The notes: a model not told the origin generated them from the letters alone. A stretch of 64,000 nucleotides of DNA from Desulfococcus multivorans (GCF_001854245.1 NZ_CP015381.1:62001-126000), one strand, 5' to 3'; numbered from the stretch's first letter, positions 48,547 to 58,450 are shown. Made by a program: numbers and translations.

Positions 48547-50193
48547 TCAGCTGATCCCCAACCGTTTCATTTTTTTGTAAAGCGCGGTGCGGTGTATGCC
48601 GAGGGTTCGGGCCGCCAGCGCGCGATTTTCGTTCGCTGCCTGCAGGGCCGCTTCGATGGCGCTGCGTTCGGCCTCGGCCAAATGGTCATCCAGGGTGCCG
48701 GACAGAGGGGTTTTTGCGCCTTTGTGGAACGTGGACGGCAAATGACGGAGTTCGACGACCAGTCCCTGAGCTTTCCAGGCCATCTGGCGCATCAGGCTTC
48801 GTAATTCCCGGACATTTCCAGGCCAGGCATGCGACATGAGCGCCCCGGTCGCTTCCTCGGAGAGTTGTTGCATGAGAAGTCGCTCCCGGCGGCACACTTC
48901 GGAAAGGAAGTGTTTTGCCAAAAGGGGAATGTCTTCCGGACGCGACCTCAGCGGCGGGATCTCGATCGGGAACTCGTTGATGCGGTAGAAGAGATCGCTG
49001 CGGAATTTGCCGGCATCGACAAAAGCGGCAAGATCCCGGTTTGTGGCGACCACCAGCCGGAAGTCCACATCGATCGGGATCGTGCCCCCCAGGCGGTCGA
49101 TTCTGCGCTCTTCCAGAACCCGAAGCAGCTTGGCCTGGCTTTCGATGGGCAATTCTCCGACTTCATCCAGGAAAAGCGTTCCATCGCAGGCCAGTTCGAA
49201 CTTTCCGGGTTTGCCTTTTTTCCGGGCGCCGCTGAAGGCGCCTTCTTCGTAGCCGAATAATTCCGATTCGATCAGGTCGTGGGGAATCGCGCCGCAGTTG
49301 ATCGCGACGAAAGGCCCTTTCTTCCGATGGGAGGCTTCATGGAGAGCCTGGGCGAACAACTCCTTTCCCGTACCGCTTTCGCCCAGCAGGAGCACCGTGG
49401 CCGAAGAATCCGCTATGCGTCGGGCCTGCTCGATAACGCGCCGCATTTCCGAATTCAGGGTGAGGATGTTTTCGAAGGAACGGCGATGTCCGCGCAGTTC
49501 GTCCAGGAGCGTTTCGTAGCGTTCGACCTTCCGTTCCATCGCCCGGACGCGATCCGCCAGTTTTTCCAATTGTTCAGGACTCTGGAACAGGATTCTCCCG
49601 AAAGCGCCGATGACCCGATTGTTCCGTCTGACGGGCAGGTTGACCGTGATTTTAGTCTTGCCGTGCAGGTCGACGACCTGTGCGCTGTCGGCGATGCCGG
49701 TGCGGGCCACCTCCGCCAGGCGGCTGCCGGGCGCAAGCGTTGAAAGCGACAGACCCGCGCCGCCGCCGGATTCGAGCCCGAACCATTGTTCATTGGCCGG
49801 GCTGAGCAGGGTGATATTTCCCTTGGTGTCGACGACCGTGAGCCCCTCGTAGGGGTTGTCAAGAACCATCCGGACCATTTCCTCGTTCATCGGACAGTCA
49901 CCGTAGGGCCCCAGTATTCGATCCGCCGTCCGGACGCGCCGGAAGACCATCACCTCGGTTCGCTGACGCCCTTCGGCCTGTACAAACCAGTCATCATTCC
50001 AGAAAGTCCACTCGCCAGGTGTCAAACCGCGGAGCGCATCCGGAAGCCGTGCCCCTTTTTCGATATCCGGACCGAGGGCTTCGAAAAAATCCGTGGTCAA
50101 ACGCGCCACACGTCCGGTCTTGTCTAAAAAAACGACACCGCATCGGCAATAAGCGGCTTTGCGAAGCATGGCGGCTTCTGAACTTGTCGTCAT
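48547..50193 (-). CDS. Sigma-54-dependent transcriptional activator with PAS domain
   Basis: A 548-residue enhancer-binding protein. A short N-terminal sensor-like segment (~1-90) is followed by a PAS domain (~100-215, NPYEGLTVVDTKGNITLLSPANEQWFG), a coiled coil and an AAA+ domain with Walker A GESGTGKE and Walker B DGTLFLDEVGEL. The sigma-54 contact loop reads GAFSGA, not GAFTGA. A Fis-type helix-turn-helix ends it (ENRALAARTLGIHRTALYKKMK). I use the ATG at 50193 (GGGAG 12 bases upstream). It is divergent from the two-dehydrogenase operon and its sigma-54 promoter at 50368. Ligand unknown, probably the operon's organic acid. Confidence 0.93.
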   Translation of the reverse strand: MTTSSEAAMLRKAAYCRCGVVFLDKTGRVARLTTDFFEALGPDIEKGARLPDALRGLTPGEWTFWNDDWFVQAEGRQRTEVMVFRRVRTADRILGPYGDCPMNEEMVRMVLDNPYEGLTVVDTKGNITLLSPANEQWFGLESGGGAGLSLSTLAPGSRLAEVARTGIADSAQVVDLHGKTKITVNLPVRRNNRVIGAFGRILFQSPEQLEKLADRVRAMERKVERYETLLDELRGHRRSFENILTLNSEMRRVIEQARRIADSSATVLLLGESGTGKELFAQALHEASHRKKGPFVAINCGAIPHDLIESELFGYEEGAFSGARKKGKPGKFELACDGTLFLDEVGELPIESQAKLLRVLEERRIDRLGGTIPIDVDFRLVVATNRDLAAFVDAGKFRSDLFYRINEFPIEIPPLRSRPEDIPLLAKHFLSEVCRRERLLMQQLSEEATGALMSHAWPGNVRELRSLMRQMAWKAQGLVVELRHLPSTFHKGAKTPLSGTLDDHLAEAERSAIEAALQAANENRALAARTLGIHRTALYKKMKRLGIS

Positions 50194-50367
50194 CGGTCGA
50201 CATGTCTCCCTGTGGATACATCTTTTGCCATGCCGGTGAGGGGTGAAACTGTATCCGTCCGGCAACACAATCACAACATAGCATATTCTTCCCTCTTTTG
50301 CATATACCTTCTTTAAAGATAATTGTTTCAGAAGATTAGAAATTTAAAAGCCGTTTTTTCAAACATT

Positions 50368-50383
50368 GGCACGACCTGTGAAA
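50368..50383 (+). promoter_or_regulatory. Sigma-54 promoter of the acyl-CoA dehydrogenase operon
   Basis: TGGCACG at 50368-50374 is a perfect -24 element. The -12 region reads TGTGA where TTGC is expected, so G is kept but C is not. It is 110 bp upstream of the first dehydrogenase gene and next to a divergent sigma-54 activator. GGATACA/TGTATCC half-sites at 50214-50256 could be its enhancer. Confidence 0.6.
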
Positions 50384-50492
50384 AAGGAAAGTTTCAGAAA
50401 ACATTTTGGTGATGGTGCATTTTCAGTGAGTTGCCGGCGATTCATGCATCCGAAATCAACAGACCCTGTACTTATCCAGTTTGGAGGAGCCG

Positions 50493-51635
50493 ATGTTTAT
50501 CGACAATGAAGAATTGAGAGTTGCAGCCGACACGATACGCCAGGCCGCACGGGAACGGATCGCTCCCCTGGCCGCATCCATCGATGCGACAGGTCAGTTA
50601 AATCCGGAAGTGATCGATCTTTTGTGGGATCTGGGTCTTATGACCGCAGTCTTCCCACCGCAATACGGTGGTGCGGAGGAGCATCACGGGACCCTGCTCT
50701 GCATCGGGGTCGAGGAGATCGCGCGTCACTGTGCTTCGTCGGCCCTGATGCTGATCATCCAGGCCGTAGGCAGCTTTCCCATCATCCATGGCGCCAGACC
50801 GGAATTGCTGGATCGCGTGATGACGAGGATGGTGAAAAACCGAGAACTGGCCGCCTATCTGGTGTCGGAACCGGGTGCCGGGTCGGACGTGGCTTCGATC
50901 CGCACCACGGCGGTCCGGGACGGCGACGCTTATGTCCTTTCCGGGACCAAATGCTTTTCCACCAACGGACCGGTGGCTTCGGTCTATACAGTTCTGGCGC
51001 GAACCTCCGGCAACGGCCGGGACGGCCTCTCCTTCTTCCTGGTGGAGCGGGACACGCCCGGACTCAAGATCGGCAAGATCGAGAAAAAAATGGGACAGAA
51101 GGGTTCCCAGACCTCCGAAGTGCATCTTGACGCGGTGCGCATACCCGCCGAAAACCTGCTCGGGGAGGAAAACAAGGGATTCCGGATCGCCATGAAGGAT
51201 TTCGACATGTCCCGTCCGGCCGTCGCGGCCCAGGCCCTGGGTATCGCCGAAGGGGCCTTCGAGCAGATGGAGAACTACTCCAGGGAGCGGAAGACCTTTG
51301 GCCGACCCCTGTGCGACCATCAGATGATCCAGCAGATTATCGCCGACAGCGCGACCCTGATCGAGGCGTCGCGGGGTCTCATCTATCGCGCCGCCGCCTT
51401 GTATGATCAGGGGAAACGCAATACCAAGCTGGCTTCCATGAGCAAGGTCTTTGCCTCGGATGCGGCCATGAAGATCACCACGGATGCGATCCAGGTCTTT
51501 GGCGGATACGGCTACATGCAGGATTATCCTGTGGAGCGGATGTTCCGGGACGCCAAGTTGACCCAGATTTTCGAAGGCGCCAATCAGATCCAGCGACTGG
51601 TGATCGCCAGAGAGATCCGTAACGAAAATTCCTGA
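50493..51635 (+). CDS. Acyl-CoA dehydrogenase with canonical Glu base
   Basis: A 380-residue dehydrogenase. [32 protein letters not shown] and the C-terminal [11 protein letters not shown] place it in the short/medium-chain group, with catalytic Glu at E361. The residue matching Asp91 of the next gene is Val. I use the ATG at 50493 because GGAGG sits five bases upstream; the TTG 12 bases earlier would overlap that site. It oxidises an acyl-CoA at the alpha-beta bond and reduces Etf. It is the first gene of a dehydrogenase-dehydrogenase-ligase-oxidoreductase-EtfBA operon. Confidence 0.93.
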   Translation: MFIDNEELRVAADTIRQAARERIAPLAASIDATGQLNPEVIDLLWDLGLMTAVFPPQYGGAEEHHGTLLCIGVEEIARHCASSALMLIIQAVGSFPIIHGARPELLDRVMTRMVKNRELAAYLVSEPGAGSDVASIRTTAVRDGDAYVLSGTKCFSTNGPVASVYTVLARTSGNGRDGLSFFLVERDTPGLKIGKIEKKMGQKGSQTSEVHLDAVRIPAENLLGEENKGFRIAMKDFDMSRPAVAAQALGIAEGAFEQMENYSRERKTFGRPLCDHQMIQQIIADSATLIEASRGLIYRAAALYDQGKRNTKLASMSKVFASDAAMKITTDAIQVFGGYGYMQDYPVERMFRDAKLTQIFEGANQIQRLVIAREIRNENS

Positions 51636-51672
51636 AATCCGGTTTCGACATCATTCAAGGAGAGCTTGTCTT

Positions 51673-52815
51673 ATGAAAAATTTAACGGAAGAACAGAAAG
51701 TGATGCTGGAGATGGTGCGCGATGTGGCGAACCGGGAAATCGCGCCACTCGCGATGGAACTGGATGAGAATTCGTCTTTCCCGGAACATGCCCGGAACCT
51801 GTTTGCCGAACTGGGGCTCCTGAACCCGCTTCTGCCTGCCGAATACGGCGGAACGGAAATGGACATCCTGACCTTTGTGCTGGTCCTGGAGGAAATCGGC
51901 CGGGTTTGCGCTTCCACCGCCCTGCTGTTGATCGCCCAGAGCGACGGCATGCTGCCCATCATCCATGGCGGCAGCCCTGAGCTCAAGGAAAAATTTCTGG
52001 GCCGCTTCGGCGGAAACTCTACGCTGCTGACGGCTTTTGCCGCCACTGAACCGTCGGCCGGGTCGGATCTCCTCGGCATGAAAACCCGGGCCGTCAGAAA
52101 AGGTGACAAGTACGTGATCAACGGGCAGAAATGCTTCATCACCAACGGCTCGGTGGCCGACGTCATCTCGCTTTACGCCTATACGGATCCGGAGAAAGGC
52201 GCCAAGGGTATGAGCGTCTTTGTGGTGGAAAAAGGCACCCCCGGCCTGGTTTACGGCCGCAACGAGAAAAAGATGGGGATGCGGGGCTGCGTCAACTCCC
52301 AGCTCTTTTTCGAGAACATGGAGATTCCCGCCGAAAACCTTATCGGCGCCGAAGGGGACGGGTTTGCCAATCTCATGAAAGCGCTCTCCATCAACCGGGT
52401 CTTCTGCGCGGCCCAGGCCGTGGGGATCGCTCAGGGTGCGCTGGATCGCGCCATTGAACATGCCCGAGAGCGGGTGCAGTTCGGGAAGCCCATTTCTCAT
52501 CTGGCCCCCATCCAGTTCATGATCGCCGATATGGCCACGGCGGTTGAAGCCTCCCGCCTCCTGACCCGGAAGGCGGCCGAGCTGCTCGATGACAAGGACA
52601 AGAAAGGAGCGCTCCTGGGCGGCATGGCAAAGACCATGGCCAGTGATACGGCCATGCAGGTGACCACCGACACCGTTCAGATTCTCGGGGGATCGGGCTA
52701 CATGAAGGAATACGGCGTGGAGCGGATGATGCGCGACGCCAAGCTGACCCAGATCTACACCGGAACCAACCAGATCACCCGTCTGGTCACGGGTCGTGCG
52801 TTGTTGCAGCCGTAA
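51673..52815 (+). CDS. Acyl-CoA dehydrogenase lacking the canonical Glu (Thr) with Asp91
   Basis: A 380-residue paralogue of the preceding enzyme (AATEPSAGSDLLG, FITNGSVAD, LGGSGYMKEYG). The position of the usual catalytic Glu is Thr (T363 in IYTGTNQITRL), while an Asp stands at residue 91 (AQSDGMLPI). From memory, cyclohexanecarboxyl-CoA and cyclohex-1-enecarboxyl-CoA dehydrogenases of Syntrophus and Geobacter use an Asp base near this position, so an alicyclic substrate is plausible but not shown. GGAGAG precedes the ATG. It is probably cotranscribed with its neighbours. Confidence 0.92.
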   Translation: MKNLTEEQKVMLEMVRDVANREIAPLAMELDENSSFPEHARNLFAELGLLNPLLPAEYGGTEMDILTFVLVLEEIGRVCASTALLLIAQSDGMLPIIHGGSPELKEKFLGRFGGNSTLLTAFAATEPSAGSDLLGMKTRAVRKGDKYVINGQKCFITNGSVADVISLYAYTDPEKGAKGMSVFVVEKGTPGLVYGRNEKKMGMRGCVNSQLFFENMEIPAENLIGAEGDGFANLMKALSINRVFCAAQAVGIAQGALDRAIEHARERVQFGKPISHLAPIQFMIADMATAVEASRLLTRKAAELLDDKDKKGALLGGMAKTMASDTAMQVTTDTVQILGGSGYMKEYGVERMMRDAKLTQIYTGTNQITRLVTGRALLQP

Positions 52816-52881
52816 AAAAAATCGAGGGCGCCGACAAAAAGGGCCCAGGCATCAACCCTTTTTCCAATAAGGATTAACGAC

Positions 52882-54552
52882 ATGTCGGAAAACAGAAAAT
52901 TTACCTATGACACGGCCATGTTCCGGGACACGTTCGAGAATGATTTCACCTATCTGAACGGCTTTCTGCGAAACACCCACCGGTACGCGAACCAGAACGC
53001 GATGACCTGTCCCCTTCGGGATAAAACATGGACATATCAGGATCTTGACAAAGCCTGCAATATTCTGGCCCATGCCCTGAAAGACGACGGGGTCGGCAAG
53101 GCCGACGTGGTGATGTACCAGCTTTACAACTGCGCGGAATGGGTCTTCATCTACCTGGCGTCGCAAAAGCTGGGTGCCGTCAATTGTCCGATCAACTTCC
53201 GCCTCTCCTATGGCGAGACGGCCTACATGCTCGACGACAGCAAGCCCAGGGTCTATTTCTACGACGCGGCGGACGCCGAAATGGCCCAAAGGGCCCTCGA
53301 AAAGGCGGCACACAAGCCCCAAACCATTGTCATGGTCGATATGTCCGGCAGGACAAGGCCTATTGCCGGGGCCGTCTCCTTTGAGGAATATGTCGCGGGC
53401 AGGCCGGACACGGATCCGGGAACATACCGACCCACGCATATCTATGACGAGACAACGCGTCTGTATACTTCCGGGACCACCGGGATGCCGAAGGGCGTCC
53501 CGCTGAACAATATCAACGAGATCATGAGCGCCCACGACGTCATCATGCACTTCCCCCTCAATCCCAGGGACAAGACCCTGAACATGACGCCCTGGTTTCA
53601 CCGGGGCGGGCTTTACGCGGGGGGGCCCAACCCCACGCTCTATGTGGGCGCCGAATTGATCCCTCTGCGTCATTTTGACGCCGCGACCGTCCTGGATCTG
53701 ATCGACAAACACGGCATCACCTATGTCATCGGCGCCCCCACCACGTTGGAAGGGCTTTGTGCCGAACAGCAGAAAAAACGTCGGGACCTGAGTCATCTGA
53801 AAGGCATCGTGACGATGGGGGCGCCGCTGGATCGGGCCGCGTGCATTCGCTTCCAGGAGATGCTCACCCCGAACATTTTCAACGGATACGGAACCACCGA
53901 AGCGTTCTGGAACACCTTTCTGCGGCCCTACGATCTGCCGGATATGGCGGGGGCTGCGGGCCGTTCGTGCACCGACGACGATATGGCGGTGGTGAACGTA
54001 TACCCGGACCGACTGGCCGAGCCGGACGATCATGTGAGGAAAAACAACGAGGACGTGGGCGAGGTCATTATCAAAGCCGCCGGAAAGTGCTCGTATACCT
54101 ATGCCAACCGGCCTGAAGAAGCCAGGGCGAAATATTACAAGGGGTGGCTCTATATCGGTGACCTCTGCACCTGGGACAGGAATGAATTTCTGACCGTGGT
54201 GGGCCGGAAAGACGATATGTTCATCTCCGGCGGCGAAAACATTCATCCCGTGCAGGTGGAGGCGGTGCTGAACGAACATCCGGAAGTGGCAAGCTGCGCG
54301 GTGGTGGGGCTGCCGGATCCCAAATGGGGGCAGGTGGTGGTGGCCTATGTCGTCAGGTTCAACCCCTCCCTGACGGCAAAAGATATCGACGCATTCTGCC
54401 TTCAGCATCCCATGCTGGCGAAATACAAGCGCCCTAGATACTACCGTTTCGTGGACGAACTGCCCATGACGGCCACCGGCAAAAAGGTGCACTACAAGGT
54501 CAGGCAACAGGTGGTGGCCGATGCCGAAAAGGGACTGCTGGAAAAGGTGTGA
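52882..54552 (+). CDS. AMP-forming acyl-CoA ligase
   Basis: A 556-residue adenylate-forming ligase. The P-loop is LYTSGTTGMPKG, with NGYGTTEAFWN, GWLYIGDLCTWDRNEFLTVVGRKDDMFISGGENIHP and the C-terminal catalytic Lys in MTATGKKVHYK. It would activate the acid that feeds the two dehydrogenases. The family contains fatty, alicyclic and aromatic acid ligases; substrate cannot be read from sequence alone. AAGGA precedes the ATG. Confidence 0.92.
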   Translation: MSENRKFTYDTAMFRDTFENDFTYLNGFLRNTHRYANQNAMTCPLRDKTWTYQDLDKACNILAHALKDDGVGKADVVMYQLYNCAEWVFIYLASQKLGAVNCPINFRLSYGETAYMLDDSKPRVYFYDAADAEMAQRALEKAAHKPQTIVMVDMSGRTRPIAGAVSFEEYVAGRPDTDPGTYRPTHIYDETTRLYTSGTTGMPKGVPLNNINEIMSAHDVIMHFPLNPRDKTLNMTPWFHRGGLYAGGPNPTLYVGAELIPLRHFDAATVLDLIDKHGITYVIGAPTTLEGLCAEQQKKRRDLSHLKGIVTMGAPLDRAACIRFQEMLTPNIFNGYGTTEAFWNTFLRPYDLPDMAGAAGRSCTDDDMAVVNVYPDRLAEPDDHVRKNNEDVGEVIIKAAGKCSYTYANRPEEARAKYYKGWLYIGDLCTWDRNEFLTVVGRKDDMFISGGENIHPVQVEAVLNEHPEVASCAVVGLPDPKWGQVVVAYVVRFNPSLTAKDIDAFCLQHPMLAKYKRPRYYRFVDELPMTATGKKVHYKVRQQVVADAEKGLLEKV

Positions 54553-54666
54553 TGTTGCCCCGGTAGGTGACTGCCGGGACGGTGTCCGCCGAATTTGAAC
54601 ATCAGCACATGGCGCGCCGCCAAAGGGCCGGCAACGTCAACGCTGGATCGACAGGAGAGAATGACC

Positions 54667-56658
54667 ATGGAATTTACCCGGGAAATATACTGGAACGTGG
54701 GCCACGGTGTGTTGATTCCCATGTATGCCCTGGCCTTGCTGGCCGTCGGCATTCTGGTTCACGGCGCCCTGAAGCGGATCGGGGTCTACAGGCTCGGAAA
54801 ACCCGTGAATCGCACCGATGATCTCCGGGGCCGCATCGCCGCCGCCCTGCGGGATGTGCTCTCGCAGCGGCAGGTGTTGAGGGTCCGGGCCCCGGGCCTG
54901 GCGCACAGCCTGTTTTTCTGGGGGTTTCTCGTGCTGGCCCTCGGGACGACCCTGATCTTCCTGCAGGCGGACCTGACCGATCCGGTCTTCGGCTGGAAAT
55001 TTCTGACCGGAACCTTTTACAAACTCTTTTCGCTGGTTCTGGATATTGCCGGCCTCCTGGCCCTTGTCATGCTGGGGGTGCTGTTTTACCGGCGCTACTG
55101 GGTGCGTCCGCCGGGCCTGGCGTCCGACAGGGACGATGCGATCATGCACGGGCTGCTGTTTGCCATTCTGACCACCGGTTTTGTCATCGAAGGCGCCCGC
55201 ATGGCCGTGACCGAACTCGGTGCCGGCACCGGTCTGGCCGCCTGGTCCCCGGTGGGGCTGTTCGTTGCCGGGCGGATTTCGGGCCTGGGGGAGGAAAGCC
55301 TCCGGAGCCTGCACAAGGGTGTCTGGTGGATCCACTTTTTTCTGACCCTGGGCTTCTTCGTCGTGCTGCCCCGCACCAAGTTCCGGCATATCCTGACCAC
55401 CAGCGCCAATTACGTGTTTGCCGACCATCGCCGCAAGGGGAGCACGGAAACCCTCGATCTCGAGGACGAGCAGACGGAGCGCTTCGGGGCGGCCCGGATC
55501 AGGGATCTGACCTGGAAGGACATCCTGGACGGCGACGCCTGCACCGAATGCAAGCGATGCCAGGACCGGTGTCCGGCCTGGCATACCGAAAAGCCGCTCA
55601 GCCCCATGGAAGTGATCGCTCATATCCGGGATGCCGCCTTCGGGCAGCCCGATGCGGATCTGATCGACACCATCGGGCGCGATGCCCTGTGGGCCTGCAC
55701 CACCTGTCGGGCCTGCCAGGAGATTTGTCCGGCAACCATCGAGCACGTCAACAAAATCATCGACATGCGTCGCCACCTGGTCCTCATGGCAGGCGAATTT
55801 CCGGGTGAGGAGGTCATGGTCGCGACGGACAACGTGGAGGTGAACGGAAACCCGCTCGGGCTGGCTTTTTCGGCCCGGGGAGACTGGGCCGAAGGACTGG
55901 GCGTAACCCGCCTGGCCGAGAATGCGGATGTGGACATCCTCTATTTTGTTGGCTGCTATGCCTCTTTTGACAAGCGCAACATCAAGGTGGCCCGAAGCTT
56001 TGTCCGGCTATGCGCGGCGGCCGGGATCAAGGTCGGGATCCTGGGCAAGGAAGAAAAGTGCTGCGGCGAGCCGGTGCGCAAGCTCGGCAACGAGTATCTT
56101 TACCAGGGGCTTGCCGCCGAAAACATCGGGATCATGCAGGGCTACGGCGTGAAAAAGATCGTGACGGCCTGCCCCCACTGTTTCAATACCCTGGATCGGG
56201 ACTACCGGGATCTCGGGTTTGACATCGACGTCGAACACTACGTCACCTTTCTTCAGAAACTGGTTCAGGACGGCCGCCTGAAACTCAGGCCCGGGCACTT
56301 TGCCTGCACCTATCACGACTCGTGTTACATCGGGCGTTACAACGACATCTACGAGCCTCCCCGCAGCCTGCTGTCGGCCGCCGGCGCCACCGTCCGGGAA
56401 ATGGAGCGGAACCGGGATGAGGGGTTCTGCTGCGGCGGCGGCGGCGGCCGTGTCATCGCGGACGAAAAAATCGGGACCCGAATCTGCGAAACCCGCGCGA
56501 AAATGGCGGCGGAGACCGGGACGGGAATCCTGGTTTCCAACTGTCCCTTCTGCCTGACGATGTTCGAGGACGGGGTCAAGGGCGCCGGGCTGGAAGGAAA
56601 GATGGTGCCGCGGGACATCGCCGAAATCCTGGTGGAGCGGTTGGAAAAACAAGACTGA
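54667..56658 (+). CDS. Membrane Etf:quinone Fe-S oxidoreductase (CCG-domain)
   Basis: A 663-residue protein. The first ~250 residues hold about five to six helices like the heme-b nitrate reductase gamma subunit. A ferredoxin pair follows (CTECKRCQDRCP and CTTCRACQEICP), then two CCG cysteine-rich domains (EKCCGEPVRKLG, ACPHCFNTLDRDY, CYIGRYN, GFCCGGGGG). Such proteins next to etfBA in anaerobes are proposed to move electrons from reduced Etf to menaquinone. ATG at 54667 has AGGAG nine bases upstream; 54661 is possible. It gives acyl-CoA oxidation a route into the membrane. Confidence 0.9.
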   Translation: MEFTREIYWNVGHGVLIPMYALALLAVGILVHGALKRIGVYRLGKPVNRTDDLRGRIAAALRDVLSQRQVLRVRAPGLAHSLFFWGFLVLALGTTLIFLQADLTDPVFGWKFLTGTFYKLFSLVLDIAGLLALVMLGVLFYRRYWVRPPGLASDRDDAIMHGLLFAILTTGFVIEGARMAVTELGAGTGLAAWSPVGLFVAGRISGLGEESLRSLHKGVWWIHFFLTLGFFVVLPRTKFRHILTTSANYVFADHRRKGSTETLDLEDEQTERFGAARIRDLTWKDILDGDACTECKRCQDRCPAWHTEKPLSPMEVIAHIRDAAFGQPDADLIDTIGRDALWACTTCRACQEICPATIEHVNKIIDMRRHLVLMAGEFPGEEVMVATDNVEVNGNPLGLAFSARGDWAEGLGVTRLAENADVDILYFVGCYASFDKRNIKVARSFVRLCAAAGIKVGILGKEEKCCGEPVRKLGNEYLYQGLAAENIGIMQGYGVKKIVTACPHCFNTLDRDYRDLGFDIDVEHYVTFLQKLVQDGRLKLRPGHFACTYHDSCYIGRYNDIYEPPRSLLSAAGATVREMERNRDEGFCCGGGGGRVIADEKIGTRICETRAKMAAETGTGILVSNCPFCLTMFEDGVKGAGLEGKMVPRDIAEILVERLEKQD

Positions 56659-56687
56659 ACCCTGAATTGGAGATAAAGGAAATAGCC

Positions 56688-57461
56688 ATGAAAATTCTTG
56701 TCTGCATCAAACAAGTGCCGGATATGGAATCCAAGTTCCGGATCGACGCCGATAACAAATGGTACAGCGAGGAAGAGCTTGCCTGGCGCATGAACGAATA
56801 CGACGAATATGCCGTGGAGCAGGCTGTGCGGCTTCGGGAACAGATCGGGGACGGGGCGGACCTCACCGTCCTGACCATCGGACCCGATCGGGTCCGGGAG
56901 ATGGTGAAAAAGGCGCTGGCCATGGGCTGCGACCGGGCCTTTCATGTGAAAGACGATGCCGCTCTTCTCAGGGACCCCTTCGAAATCGCGTCGCTCATCG
57001 CCGCGTTTGCCGGCGACAAAGGCTTCGATGTGATTTTCACCGGCATGCAGTCCCAGGATCGCGGCTCCGCCCAGGTGGGGGTGCTGCTGGCTGAAATGCT
57101 GGGCATCCCTGCGGTCACCACGGTCGTGGACTTCGCGTTTGCCGACGGCACGATCACCGTCAAGCGCGAACTTGAAGGCGGCGTCAAATCCATTGCGCGG
57201 ATGAAAACTCCGGCGCTGGTCACCTGCCAGCTCGGCCTGAACACCCCCCGCTATCCGACCATGCCGAACATCATGAAGGCCCGGAAGAAAGAGTTCATCA
57301 CGGTGGATTCCGCCGATCTGGCCGCGGTGGAGGCCCGGCTGGCGGCTGAAAAAATGTACTTTCCCGAGAAAAAAGGCGGCCTGGTCCTCGAGGGCGATGC
57401 GGGAAAGCTGGCCGGACAGGTGCTGGACATTCTGCGCGAAAAGACCATGGTGCTGCGATAA
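56688..57461 (+). CDS. etfB: Electron transfer flavoprotein beta subunit
   Basis: A 257-residue EtfB starting at the ATG 56688 (AAGGA seven bases upstream). MKILVCIKQVPD, MNEYDEYAVEQAVRL, GADLTVLTIGP, GMQSQDRGSAQVGVLLAE and ALVTCQLGLNTPRYPTM are family motifs, including the AMP-binding site and the recognition loop that docks to dehydrogenases. With EtfA it takes electrons from both dehydrogenases of this operon. It lies 29 bp after the oxidoreductase gene and 32 bp before etfA. Confidence 0.96.
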   Translation: MKILVCIKQVPDMESKFRIDADNKWYSEEELAWRMNEYDEYAVEQAVRLREQIGDGADLTVLTIGPDRVREMVKKALAMGCDRAFHVKDDAALLRDPFEIASLIAAFAGDKGFDVIFTGMQSQDRGSAQVGVLLAEMLGIPAVTTVVDFAFADGTITVKRELEGGVKSIARMKTPALVTCQLGLNTPRYPTMPNIMKARKKEFITVDSADLAAVEARLAAEKMYFPEKKGGLVLEGDAGKLAGQVLDILREKTMVLR

Positions 57462-57493
57462 CCAACCATTACGAGAATCAAGGAGATTTTCCC

Positions 57494-58414
57494 ATGAAAA
57501 CCCTTCTGGTCGGAGAATACAGAGATGGAAAGATACCGGCATCCACCTATGAACTGGCGGCCTTTGCCCAAAAGATCGGGGCCGAGGCAGCCATGATCCT
57601 GGTGGGCGACACGGGGGTAGTGCCGAAGTTCGACGGCAGGCTCCTGCTGGCGGATGCCGCGAAATACGGAGAATACAACCCGGACGTCCACAAAAAACTG
57701 GTGAAGGCGGCCGTCACCCGGGAAAACCCGGATGTCGTGGTTCTGGCCCACTCTTCCTACGGCTGGGACCTGGCGCCGCGCATCGCCAATCTCCTGGGTG
57801 CGGCCCAGGTATCCGAGGTCGTGGACTATGCGGACGGCGCCTTTGTGGTCCCGGTCTGCAACGCCAAGATGCGCCGCAGCCTCAAGGCAAGGACCGCAGT
57901 GACGGTGGTCACGCTCCAGGCCGGCGCCTTCAGCCCGGCCGGGGAACCCGAAGGCACACCCGATATCGAGCCCCTCGACATTCCCGACACGGCCTCCCCC
58001 GTTGAATTTGTCGGCTATGAAGCGGCGCAGAAAGCGGCGGTGGATCTGAGCCGGGCCGATGTCATCGTCAGCGCCGGCCGGGGCATCGGCAAAAAGGAGA
58101 ACGTGGCGATGATCGCGGCACTGGCCGAAGCCGTCGGCGGCCAGCTCGCCGCCAGCCGGCCGGTGGTGGATGCCGACTGGGTCGAGCATTCCCGTCAGGT
58201 GGGAACCACCGGCCAGACCGTCTCTCCTAAACTCTATATCGCATGCGGCATCTCCGGCGCCATACAGCACCTGGCCGGGATGAAAAAGTCCGAATTCATC
58301 ATCGCCGTCAACACGGACCGGGATGCCCCCATCGGTGAGGTCGCGGATGTCATGGTGCTGGCGGATCTCAAGGAGTTCATCCCCGCCTTGACGGAAAAGC
58401 TGAAGGCGCACTGA
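57494..58414 (+). CDS. etfA: Electron transfer flavoprotein alpha subunit
   Basis: A 306-residue EtfA. The N-terminal half is Etf-like; the C-terminal FAD domain shows SAGRGIGKKENV, GGQLAASRPVVDADW, QVGTTGQTVSPKLYIACGIS, GAIQHLAGM and AVNTDRDAPIG. It lacks the extra ferredoxin domain of some anaerobic EtfA proteins. Last gene of the operon. The nearest hairpin downstream (58460-58484) terminates the opposite strand. Confidence 0.96.
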   Translation: MKTLLVGEYRDGKIPASTYELAAFAQKIGAEAAMILVGDTGVVPKFDGRLLLADAAKYGEYNPDVHKKLVKAAVTRENPDVVVLAHSSYGWDLAPRIANLLGAAQVSEVVDYADGAFVVPVCNAKMRRSLKARTAVTVVTLQAGAFSPAGEPEGTPDIEPLDIPDTASPVEFVGYEAAQKAAVDLSRADVIVSAGRGIGKKENVAMIAALAEAVGGQLAASRPVVDADWVEHSRQVGTTGQTVSPKLYIACGISGAIQHLAGMKKSEFIIAVNTDRDAPIGEVADVMVLADLKEFIPALTEKLKAH

Positions 58415-58450
58415 AGACCTGGCTTCGTGTGGTCTCTTCAGCGGCGTGAC

